Origin: Bacteroidia bacterium
GTDB taxonomy: Bacteria > Bacteroidota > Bacteroidia > B-17B0 > Aurantibacillaceae
Length of the DNA stretch: 47,796 bases
Direction of reading: 5' to 3'
Assembly (NCBI GenBank): GCA_016787445.1
Contig: JAEUTQ010000074.1
Span: 1-47,796, forward strand
This document shows positions 41,321 to 47,796 of this stretch, piece after piece (position 1 is the stretch's first letter; every line of letters starts with the position of its first letter). The notes below the pieces were generated by a model that was given only the letters and a program-made list of their open reading frames with translations, did no database searches and was not told the DNA's origin. The translations under genes were made by a program, and so were the position numbers.

Positions 41321-42217
41321 ATGAAAATAGCTGTATTATCTCGAAACAGAAATCTGTATTCTACCAAACGTATTTTGGAAGCAGGTGAAAAACGCGGGCA
41401 TGAAATGTTATTGCTCGATCACATGAAATGCGTTCTGGTTATCGAACAGGGTCGTCCCCATATTTATTATGGTGGAAAAGAAGTAACGGATGTAAATGCG
41501 GTGATACCACGGATTGGCGCATCTGCTACTTTCTATGGTTCAGCCGTTGTTCGTCAGTTTGAAATGATGAAAATATTTACCGCTGTTGAGTCACAAGCCT
41601 TAGTTCGTTCACGCGATAAATTACGCAGCTTACAAATTTTAGCACGAGCAGGCTTAGGAATTCCTAAAACAGCTTTTGCGTCTTCACCAAAGGATAAAGA
41701 TATTGATAGCGTAATCGATGCAATTGGTGGCGCTCCTTGCGTCGTGAAATTATTGGAAGGTACGCAAGGCATTGGTGTAATTTTAGCGGAAAATCAAAAA
41801 GCGGCTAAATCAGTTATTGAAGCGTTTTTGAAATTAGAAGCGAACATGTTGGTGCAGGAATTTATTAAAGAAGCCGGCGGCGCCGATTTGCGTGTGTTTG
41901 TTGTAGACGGACAAGTTGTTGGAGCAATGAAGCGTCAGGCGCGTGAAGGTGAATTCAGAAGTAATTTACATAGGGGAGGGACGGCGACCGTTATAAACCT
42001 TACGCCGGAAGAAAGAGCGACTGCTATTAAAGCGGCAAAAAAATTAGGTTTGGGAATAGCGGGTGTGGATTTACTGCAAAGCTCACGCGGACCATTAGTG
42101 ATGGAAGTAAATTCATCTCCGGGATTAGAAGGAATTGAAGGCGCTACCGGATTGGATATTGCCGGAAAAATAATTGAGTATGTTGAGCGTAACGAGTTTA
42201 ATAAGCCCGGCGAATAG
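41321..42217 (+). CDS. rimK: RimK-family alpha-L-glutamate ligase (ATP-grasp)
   Basis: 298 residues, length of E. coli RimK. The N-terminal domain starts [18 protein letters not shown] and has [11 protein letters not shown]. The ATP-grasp core includes [38 protein letters not shown] and the metal-binding [18 protein letters not shown]. RimK adds glutamates to the C-terminus of ribosomal protein S6; family relatives make poly-glutamate and related amide bonds, so other acceptors are possible. It is flanked by the RimB-like gene (10 bases before) and a deacylase gene (2 bases after), a compact set of one operon. Confidence 0.93.
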   Translation: MKIAVLSRNRNLYSTKRILEAGEKRGHEMLLLDHMKCVLVIEQGRPHIYYGGKEVTDVNAVIPRIGASATFYGSAVVRQFEMMKIFTAVESQALVRSRDKLRSLQILARAGLGIPKTAFASSPKDKDIDSVIDAIGGAPCVVKLLEGTQGIGVILAENQKAAKSVIEAFLKLEANMLVQEFIKEAGGADLRVFVVDGQVVGAMKRQAREGEFRSNLHRGGTATVINLTPEERATAIKAAKKLGLGIAGVDLLQSSRGPLVMEVNSSPGLEGIEGATGLDIAGKIIEYVERNEFNKPGE

Positions 42218-42219
42218 GT

Positions 42220-43167
42220 ATGCAGGAAACCATTACCATAAACGGTCAGCAGATAGCGGCAGGAGAAAACAAAACAGTGGTGCTAAACTCTTATGAGTTG
42301 CATACCAAATCATATATTAAAATTCCTGTTCATGTCATTCGAAGCGTAAATCCCGGACCAACCATTATGTTTAGTGCGGGTATGCACGGTGAAGAAACCA
42401 ATGGTGTTGAAATTATCCGCAGGTTAGTGAATCATGAAGAAGTGGTGAATTTAAAACGCGGAACCATCATTGCCATTCCTGTCATTAACATTGTTTCTTT
42501 TTTATATTCAACACGCGATTTGCCCGACGGACGTGATTTGAATCGTTGTTTTCCCGGAAGTAAAAATGGCTCTTTAGGAAGCAGAATTGCTTACGATTTA
42601 ATGAAGCATATTATTCCGCTTATTGATTTTGGTGTTGACTTTCATACTGGTGGAGCTAAGATCAGCAACTATCCTCAGATTCGTTGCGTATTCGATTTTC
42701 CTGAAAACTTATCAATAGCCGAAAAGTTTTCGGCACCACTTATTATTGATAGCAAGTACCGAGAAGGAACATTAAGAAAGGAAGCCGCTAAAAAGAATAA
42801 ACCTATTCTTGTTTTTGAAGGTGGTGAAAGTATGCGCTTTGATTATTTATCCATCAACGAAGGAATTAATGGCTGTTTGCGCTTAATGAAATCACACCAA
42901 ATGATTGCAATGGAAATTCCCAACAATCCGCATGTAAAAGTAATCCGTGATTCTTGGATTCGTGCTAAAGCGAGCGGTTTGTTTCATATGAACGCGAATA
43001 ATGGCGCACATGTACGCAAAGACGATTTGTTAGGTGTAATATGTAATCCTTTCGGTGAAATTGAACATAAAATCCTTTCACCTGTTGATGCCTATATAGT
43101 AGGAATAAATAACCAGCCGATAGTGAACGAAGGCGATGCCCTCATTCATTTAGGGATGGAAGATTAA
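42220..43167 (+). CDS. Succinylglutamate desuccinylase/aspartoacylase-family (M14) protein
   Basis: 315-residue zinc hydrolase of the AstE/AspA group. GMHGEETNG supplies the first His/Glu pair (His56, Glu59), a DFHTGG segment near residue 141 supplies the next zinc histidine, and the late FEGGE segment is the probable catalytic Glu. A C-terminal beta domain (about 235-315, HKILSPVDAYIVGI) is the lipoyl-like hammerhead of the family. True AstE works in arginine catabolism, but none of those genes is here. Neighbours of rimK in many genomes carry this type, which suggests removal of an acyl or amide group related to the RimK product (inference). Confidence 0.9.
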   Translation: MQETITINGQQIAAGENKTVVLNSYELHTKSYIKIPVHVIRSVNPGPTIMFSAGMHGEETNGVEIIRRLVNHEEVVNLKRGTIIAIPVINIVSFLYSTRDLPDGRDLNRCFPGSKNGSLGSRIAYDLMKHIIPLIDFGVDFHTGGAKISNYPQIRCVFDFPENLSIAEKFSAPLIIDSKYREGTLRKEAAKKNKPILVFEGGESMRFDYLSINEGINGCLRLMKSHQMIAMEIPNNPHVKVIRDSWIRAKASGLFHMNANNGAHVRKDDLLGVICNPFGEIEHKILSPVDAYIVGINNQPIVNEGDALIHLGMED

Positions 43168-43169
43168 TT

Positions 43170-44504
43170 ATGAAACAGACTGATGTAATAATTATTGGAG
43201 GTGGCCCTGCTGGAAGTGCTATGGCTTGTTACATAGCTAGATCAGGCGCCTCATGCATTGTATTTGAAAAGGAAAAATTTCCTCGTCCGCATGTGGGAGA
43301 ATCTTTGGTGCCAGCCAGTAATCGCGTTTTCAATGATCTTAATTTCTTTCCAAAAATGGAAGCGGAAGGATTTTTGAAAAAGTTTGGTGCGGCATGGACC
43401 ACCTATAGCTCTGCAAATATTTATAATCACGATTTTGCCGAGTTTAAAGGAAGTGATGTAGATATTTTATTTAACGAAAGAAAGCAAAAAGATATTCATG
43501 AGCCACACACCTATCATGTTGATCGTGGTCGTTTCGATCAATTATTGTTAGAGCATGCTGCCGAAATGGGAGCATCAACATTTCAGGAAGCTGATGTTTT
43601 TCATGTAGATTTTATTGATAAAAGCAATGTGCATGTAAGTGTAAGAATGAAGGATGGGCAAGAAGAGAAATTTGGCTGCAAAATATTAGTCGACGCCAGC
43701 GGACGACACACCTTCATGGGAAACAAATTAAAAATTAAAGTAAAAGACCCTGTTTTTAATCAGTGTGCGGTACATACCTGGTTCAGCGGATTTAACCGGA
43801 ATGCGTTTAAAGACCCTGACTTTATTTATATACATTTTATTCCGGTTTCCAATTCATGGATGTGGCAGATTCCTATAACTGATGAAATTACCAGTGTAGG
43901 ATTAGTAAGTCAGAAACAGAATTTTCCGAATACAAAAGAAGGTCGTGAAAAGTTTTTTTGGGAGTGTGCAGAATTACGACCGGAACTTTTGGCCGAACTA
44001 AAGAAAGCAAAGCAAATAAGAGATTTTACAGTTGAAGCAGATTACAGTTACGCGATGACTGAATTAGTGAAGGATAATTTGGTGTTGATTGGTGATGCTG
44101 CACGATTTGTGGATCCGATTTTTTCGAGTGGAGTAAGTATTGCCTTAAATAGCGCAAGATTTGCATCCGCAGATATAATTAGAGCATTACAAAGCAATAA
44201 TTACGAAAAGAGTTCTTTTGCTAACTATGAGAGTACTTTAAAACGCGGAGTAAATAATTGGTATCGATTTATTCAGATGTATTATCGCTTAAATATTTTG
44301 TTTACCTATTTCGTGAATACTCCTGAGTATCGTTTAGATGTTTTGAAATTTTTGCAAGGCGATGTGTATGATGAAGAAAATCCTTGTCTATTAAAAGCGA
44401 TGGAGAAAATTATCACACAAGTAGAAAACAATCCAAAGCATCCACTGCATGCCATGTTAGGCACGTTAACTTCTAAGTCGTTTAATGTTTTTGGGGCAAA
44501 GTAA
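43170..44504 (+). CDS. FAD-dependent halogenase-like oxidoreductase
   Basis: 444 residues. N-terminal FAD motif GGGPAG (10-15) and FPRPHVGESLVP. Two halogenase hallmarks are visible: the WxWxIP motif (Trp230, Trp232, Ile234, Pro235) and a lysine in FLKKFGAAW (Lys70/71) at about the place of the catalytic Lys. GDAARFVDPIFSSGVSIAL (about 308-326) strongly resembles the equivalent segment of CmlS/CndH-type phenolic halogenases. Members of this family are also annotated as plain FAD oxidoreductases or geranylgeranyl-reductase-like, and activity cannot be read from sequence. It begins 2 bases after the deacylase gene, so it shares that operon. It ends 2 bases from the convergent mce stop. Confidence 0.85.
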   Translation: MKQTDVIIIGGGPAGSAMACYIARSGASCIVFEKEKFPRPHVGESLVPASNRVFNDLNFFPKMEAEGFLKKFGAAWTTYSSANIYNHDFAEFKGSDVDILFNERKQKDIHEPHTYHVDRGRFDQLLLEHAAEMGASTFQEADVFHVDFIDKSNVHVSVRMKDGQEEKFGCKILVDASGRHTFMGNKLKIKVKDPVFNQCAVHTWFSGFNRNAFKDPDFIYIHFIPVSNSWMWQIPITDEITSVGLVSQKQNFPNTKEGREKFFWECAELRPELLAELKKAKQIRDFTVEADYSYAMTELVKDNLVLIGDAARFVDPIFSSGVSIALNSARFASADIIRALQSNNYEKSSFANYESTLKRGVNNWYRFIQMYYRLNILFTYFVNTPEYRLDVLKFLQGDVYDEENPCLLKAMEKIITQVENNPKHPLHAMLGTLTSKSFNVFGAK

Positions 44505-44506
44505 AA

Positions 44507-44911
44507 TTATTTTCTTTCCTGACACAGTTCAACCAAAACGCCATTAGTACTTTTCGGATGTAAAAAGCAAATCAATTTATTATCGGCGCCTTCTTTTGGT
44601 TGCTGATGTATCAGTTCAAATCCTTCTTTTTTTAAGCGTTCCATTTCTGCGTAGATATCTTCAACTTCATAAGCAATATGATGGATGCCTTCACCTTTCT
44701 TCTCAATAAACTTTGCAATGGCGCTATCCGGTTGAGTTGCTTCCAATAGCTCAATCTTAGTTTCTCCTAACATAAAAAAACTGGTACTAACACCTTCGCT
44801 CTCCACTTTCTCAACTTTATAATGATCCTTACCAAATAGTTTAGCAAATAAGTTATTTGAGTTCTCAAGGTTTTTAACGGCAATGCCAATATGTTCTACT
44901 TTCTTAAGCAT
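44507..44911 (-). CDS. mce: Methylmalonyl-CoA epimerase
   Basis: 134-residue glyoxalase-fold enzyme that interconverts (R)- and (S)-methylmalonyl-CoA on the propionate/succinyl-CoA route. The metal ligands His7 (VEHIGIAV), Glu54 region (TKIELLEA), His78 (GIHHIAYEV) and Glu128 (GVLVELCQ) fit the family. Length is normal. Methylmalonyl-CoA mutase genes are not in the window. Stop 2 bases from the end of the convergent halogenase-like gene. Confidence 0.94.
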   Translation of the reverse strand: MLKKVEHIGIAVKNLENSNNLFAKLFGKDHYKVEKVESEGVSTSFFMLGETKIELLEATQPDSAIAKFIEKKGEGIHHIAYEVEDIYAEMERLKKEGFELIHQQPKEGADNKLICFLHPKSTNGVLVELCQERK

Positions 44912-45050
44912 GGTGCAAATGTTGGTTATTTCAATTGGGTTTTACTTTGTGCTTTGAGCCTTATTCAGAGCGGTTTATGGCCCCAAAATAGCTCTATAAT
45001 GCCCGCAAGTTAGTGATTTTTAGACATTTTAGGTAATTGTAAAAAATTGT

Positions 45051-45058
45051 TACCTTTA
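45051..45058 (+). promoter_or_regulatory. -7 box before tatA
   Basis: TACCTTTA (TAnnTTTA) lies 19 bases before the tatA ATG, in a 166-base gap between divergent mce and tatA. GGTAA (45032-45036) and TTACC (45050-45054) form a weak inverted repeat around it. Confidence 0.35.
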
Positions 45059-45077
45059 CGCATCTAATTTATTTACG

Positions 45078-45269
45078 ATGACAACATCACTTATTCTTGG
45101 ATTTTTAGGCGGACTTGGTGCTCCGGAAATCATTATCATTTTGGTTATCATTTTATTAATGTTCGGTGGCAAAAAAATACCTGAGTTAATGAAAGGTTTG
45201 GGCCGCGGCGTTAAGGAATTTAAAGACGCTTCAAAAGGAGTTGACTCAGCTGAGTCGGATAAAAAATAA
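45078..45269 (+). CDS. tatA: Twin-arginine translocase subunit TatA/E
   Basis: 63 residues, the size of a short TatA. One membrane helix (about 14-30, [14 protein letters not shown]) with [20 protein letters not shown] forming the typical hinge and amphipathic helix; the FGxxK/RlPel motif is diagnostic of TatA/TatE. The C-terminal tail is short and acidic/basic ([13 protein letters not shown]). TatA forms the pore for folded-protein export with TatC, whose gene is not here. A strong terminator between tatA and gatA shows they are not one simple transcript. Confidence 0.93.
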   Translation: MTTSLILGFLGGLGAPEIIIILVIILLMFGGKKIPELMKGLGRGVKEFKDASKGVDSAESDKK

Positions 45270-45285
45270 TTTTTTGATTCAAATT

Positions 45286-45324
45286 AAAGCGTCATTCTTT
45301 TATATAGAGTGACGCTTTATTATT
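45286..45324 (+). terminator. Terminator after tatA
   Basis: AAAGCGTCATTCT (45286-45298) pairs with AGAGTGACGCTTT (45306-45318), 13 bp with one G-U, loop of 7, followed by ATTATTT. It separates tatA from gatA. Confidence 0.8.
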
Positions 45325-45361
45325 TAAAATACCGTGATTAATTATTCTCGGAAAAAATAAG

Positions 45362-46780
45362 ATGTACACTTTTATAAGCATAGCACAACTTAAGGAAGAT
45401 TTGAAAGCCGGAAAAATCAACTGTGTTGATTTGGTGAACGCGTTATTGAAGGATATTTCTTCAAAAAAGAATCTCAATATTTATTTAGAAGTATTTGAAT
45501 CGGATGCTTTAGAACAAGCAAAGAAGGTAGATGAGAAAATTAAATCCGGTAAAGCGGGAAAGCTAGCCGGTGTAGTTGTTTCACTAAAGGATAATATCTG
45601 TTACAAAAATCACAAGGTTTCCGCATCGTCTAAAATATTGGAGGGTTTTGAATCGCTTTATTCTTCCACTGTGGTTGAGCGTTTAATTGCCGAGGATGCA
45701 ATTATCATTGGTCGTACTAATTGCGATGAATTCGCAATGGGAAGTAGCAACGAAAATTCATCAAAGGGAAATGTTTTAAATCCGCTTAACGAAAAGTTTG
45801 TACCCGGTGGTTCTTCCGGAGGAGCTGCAGCTTCTGTTGCTGCCGGATTATGTCATGTAGCTTTAGGATCAGATACAGGTGGTTCCATTCGTCAGCCTGC
45901 TTCTTTTTGTGGCGTTGTTGGGTTTAAGCCAACATATGGCAGAGTTTCAAGGTGGGGTTTAATTGCTTACGCCTCATCCTTTGATCAAATTGGTCCGATT
46001 ACTAAAACAGTGGCCGATGCAGCTTTGGTTATGGAAGTTATTGCAGGTGCTGATGAGTTTGACAGTACAGTTTCACAAAAGCCCGTTCCATCTTATTCTA
46101 ATGAAATAAAACCTTCGGGTAAAAAATATAAGATTGCTTATTTAAAAGATTGTTTAGAGGCTAACGGTCTGGACCCAGAGGTTAAGTCAGCTGTAAGTAA
46201 ACAATTGGATAATTTTAAAGCGGCAGGACATACAGTAGAGGCGGTTGATTTTCCATATTTAGATTATCTGGTGCCGGTTTATTATGTATTAACCACAGCC
46301 GAAGCTTCTTCTAATTTGTCGCGATTTGATGGTGTACATTATGGTTACCGCAGTCAAAACGCTACTGATTTGGAGAGTACATATAAAAAATCACGCAGCG
46401 AAGGATTTGGAAAAGAAGTAAAGCGACGTATTATGCTTGGAACATTCGTGTTAAGTGCGGGTTATTACGATGCATATTACAGTAAAGGACAAAAAGTAAG
46501 AAAGTTATTGCAAGAAAAGACTTTTGAGATTTTAATGAATTACGATTTTATAGTTACACCATCTACACCGGGTACTGCATTTGAGTTTGGGAAGAATAGC
46601 GCAGATCCTATCAAGATGTATCTGGAAGATATTTTTACCGTGCAAGCAAATATTGCAGGAGTTCCTGCCATTTCTGTTCCGTGTGGCAATCACAGTAACG
46701 GATTACCGATGGGAATACAGATTATGGCGAATTATTTTGATGAAAGTAAACTCTTCGAATTTTCGTCAGGAATTAAATAA
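45362..46780 (+). CDS. gatA: Asp-tRNA(Asn)/Glu-tRNA(Gln) amidotransferase subunit A
   Basis: 472-residue amidase that hydrolyses glutamine to supply ammonia for converting mischarged Glu-tRNA(Gln) or Asp-tRNA(Asn). The Ser-cisSer-Lys triad is visible: Lys76 (SLKDNI), Ser151 (GGSSGG) and Ser175 (GSDTGGSIRQPA), positions that agree with those of S. aureus GatA. The GatA-specific TNCDEFAMGSSNENS near residue 119 and GFKPTYGRVSRWGL are also present. gatB and gatC are not adjacent, which is common in Bacteroidota. A bidirectional terminator follows the stop within 1 base. Confidence 0.95.
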   Translation: MYTFISIAQLKEDLKAGKINCVDLVNALLKDISSKKNLNIYLEVFESDALEQAKKVDEKIKSGKAGKLAGVVVSLKDNICYKNHKVSASSKILEGFESLYSSTVVERLIAEDAIIIGRTNCDEFAMGSSNENSSKGNVLNPLNEKFVPGGSSGGAAASVAAGLCHVALGSDTGGSIRQPASFCGVVGFKPTYGRVSRWGLIAYASSFDQIGPITKTVADAALVMEVIAGADEFDSTVSQKPVPSYSNEIKPSGKKYKIAYLKDCLEANGLDPEVKSAVSKQLDNFKAAGHTVEAVDFPYLDYLVPVYYVLTTAEASSNLSRFDGVHYGYRSQNATDLESTYKKSRSEGFGKEVKRRIMLGTFVLSAGYYDAYYSKGQKVRKLLQEKTFEILMNYDFIVTPSTPGTAFEFGKNSADPIKMYLEDIFTVQANIAGVPAISVPCGNHSNGLPMGIQIMANYFDESKLFEFSSGIK

Positions 46781-46808
46781 AAAAATCCCGCTTAACGGCG
46801 GGATTTTT
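46781..46808. terminator. Bidirectional terminator between gatA and the convergent gene
   Basis: AAAAATCCCGC (46781-46791) and GCGGGATTTTT (46798-46808) form an 11-bp perfect stem with a 6-base loop and T-rich flanks in both directions, serving gatA and the gene ending at 46825. Confidence 0.88.
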
Positions 46809-46824
46809 TAGTTAAAGAAATTCT

Positions 46825-47637
46825 CTATTTATTTTTTTCAGCTGTTTTAGCCGGATCGAGTTCAAGGTTAATTGTTCCGCCTGCAATCATTTCGATTTTG
46901 GATTCTTTAAACGTTTCGTTCCATTTTAATTTCCAAGGTTCTTTTTGCATATCACCCGAATTTGGTATTTCTCTGATATCAACGATAAAATCATCCGATT
47001 TACCACGTTCTAATAAAGTACCCTTATTGCGATTAAAATTCGCGTTATCTTGTCCTTTCGGAGTTACAGCAGAGATTTGTGTAGGAGCTAGAATTCCTAT
47101 TCCGTCACCTTCGTATTGGCAAACAAATTTAAAAAGAGATTTATCGGTTTTTAATTCGTGCTTTTTCAGTGTGCATTTGAAATTACCGGCTTTGAAATCA
47201 TTTTTTGCAACTGGAAGTACAAAGTCTTCAGCCTTTATAGCCGGCGAATTAGCTGCCACTTTGTAAAGCGTTTTAATGGTAATGGAGTAATTTTCTACCT
47301 GACAGCCAGGGCCTTTAACATCAATAACTTTACTGGCCTCGTCGTTAGGAACAATGATAAGTTGTTTATCGGTTCCTTGAATTTCTTTCCCGTCAATTTT
47401 GAAAGTAACATCAGTTGGTTTTAAGATGAGGTAGTCGTTTGTTTTATTAAACACTCTCACTTTAAGTTTACTCCAGGCATCGATAGCAGTAGCATCTTCG
47501 ATGTAAATTTTATAATCATCCGTTTCAAAAGAAGTTTCTTTATAAATATATTTGTAACCCGGATCAACATTTTTTTTCTTTTGTGCGAAAATTAGAGTTG
47601 AGCAAATAATCAGCGAAAGACTTAAGAATTTTTTCAT
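46825..47637 (-). CDS. Secreted protein, paralogue of the 15803-16582 gene (unknown)
   Basis: 270 residues. Signal peptide MKKFLSLSLIICSTLIFAQ followed by a Lys run. Landmarks shared with the 15803-16582 gene are L-K-V-x-V/N-x-N/T-x-T/D-x-x-L-x-L/I-K-P-x-x-V-x-F, V-P-N-D-E-A-S-K-V-I-D-V-K-G, and G-D-G-I-G-I-L-A-P. The family is strand-rich; the mature domain may be two Ig-like halves, which is inference. The C-terminus is acidic and ends in K-T-A-E-K-N-K. A TAAATTTA box lies 15 bases before the ATG. No function can be assigned. Confidence 0.8.
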   Translation of the reverse strand: MKKFLSLSLIICSTLIFAQKKKNVDPGYKYIYKETSFETDDYKIYIEDATAIDAWSKLKVRVFNKTNDYLILKPTDVTFKIDGKEIQGTDKQLIIVPNDEASKVIDVKGPGCQVENYSITIKTLYKVAANSPAIKAEDFVLPVAKNDFKAGNFKCTLKKHELKTDKSLFKFVCQYEGDGIGILAPTQISAVTPKGQDNANFNRNKGTLLERGKSDDFIVDIREIPNSGDMQKEPWKLKWNETFKESKIEMIAGGTINLELDPAKTAEKNK

Positions 47638-47702
47638 AATATTATTTTACAATAAATTTAGCAAGAATGAACTACATAATTTAGCTTTAAACAAATTTTA
47701 AT

Positions 47703-47728
47703 AAAAAAACCCCGCATTGGCGGGGTTT
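47703..47728 (-). terminator. Terminator of the gene at the right window edge
   Basis: AAACCCCGC (47707-47715) and GCGGGGTTT (47720-47728) form a perfect 9-bp stem with an ATTG loop; on the minus strand it is followed by a T-run. Confidence 0.88.
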
Positions 47729-47748
47729 AAATTTAAAAATGAGAGAGA

Positions 47749-47796
47749 TTATTTAGATTTAGCGGCTTTACCTAATTTTTTACCTAAATCTTTACC
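47749..47796 (-). CDS. C-terminal end of a lysine-rich protein (partial)
   Basis: The window ends inside a minus-strand frame that reads GKDLGKKLGKAAKSK then TAA (47749-47751), immediately before a strong terminator. Lysine and glycine spaced about every three or four residues suggest a basic nucleic-acid-binding tail or a small basic protein. Only 15 codons are visible, so the gene cannot be named. The frame is supported by the terminator placement. Confidence 0.55.
   Translation of the reverse strand, partial: GKDLGKKLGKAAKSK

Overview
This is a gene-dense, AT-rich stretch of chromosome from a member of the Bacteroidota. The lineage is inferred from several things. Many small secreted beta-barrel and lipoprotein genes are present. 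Shine-Dalgarno sequences are largely absent. A TA-N2-TTT(G/A) box, the lineage's typical -7 promoter element, recurs in front of genes. The Mrp protein has the Bacteroidota-style segment lacking CxxC. Lineage-typical intergenic palindromes are also seen. I could not place it below phylum. I see no tRNA, rRNA, CRISPR array, insertion sequence or prophage, and no gene-free gap longer than 300 bases.

Layout. 1-6573 (+): the end of lnt, then lpd, a palindromic repeat cluster, two tandem secreted paralogues, clpX, pepT and an ACC-deaminase/D-cysteine desulfhydrase homologue. 6528-9954 (-): two tandem barrel-type paralogues, then an ECF sigma factor gene followed by a membrane protein that combines an anti-sigma-like N-terminus with an HtrA-like serine protease. 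10193-14133 (+): two paralogous small lipoproteins, then mrp, an Nfu-type Fe-S protein, metF and ftsX. 14130-16582 (-): cysQ, lgt and a secreted protein. 16656-26548 (+): purN, then an rnr-led operon (PAP2 phosphatase, beta-propeller, GNAT, polytopic membrane protein), an amino-acid permease, an SDR and a barrel protein. 26549-34997 (-): a PaaE-like reductase, then a tight ispD-PolX/PHP-GH3-propeller operon, an oligopeptide-binding lipoprotein and xth. 35121-44504 (+, with one - gene): a 1163-residue outer-membrane protein, a small barrel, a FAD oxidoreductase, and a compact four-gene set of RimB-like protease, RimK ligase, M14 deacylase and halogenase-like flavoprotein. 44507-47796: mce (-), tatA and gatA (+), a secreted protein (-) and the last 15 codons of a lysine-rich gene (-).

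Most of the window is core metabolism and envelope biology: lipoprotein maturation (lnt, lgt), division (ftsX), Tat export, isoprenoid, purine and folate metabolism, Fe-S assembly, RNA and protein turnover, and amidotransferase. I see no obvious defence or mobile island.

The points most worth attention are: (1) cysQ and the FAD oxidoreductase both lack any ATG/GTG/TTG start at the right place and align best with an ATT start; (2) -7 boxes lie only 4-7 nt before the start codon of at least six genes, which suggests leaderless mRNAs; (3) a sigma factor is paired with an anti-sigma-like/trypsin-like protease fusion; (4) the rimB-rimK-deacylase-halogenase-like operon; (5) a PolX protein with lost polymerase aspartates but an intact PHP site; (6) several new-looking secreted paralogue families.
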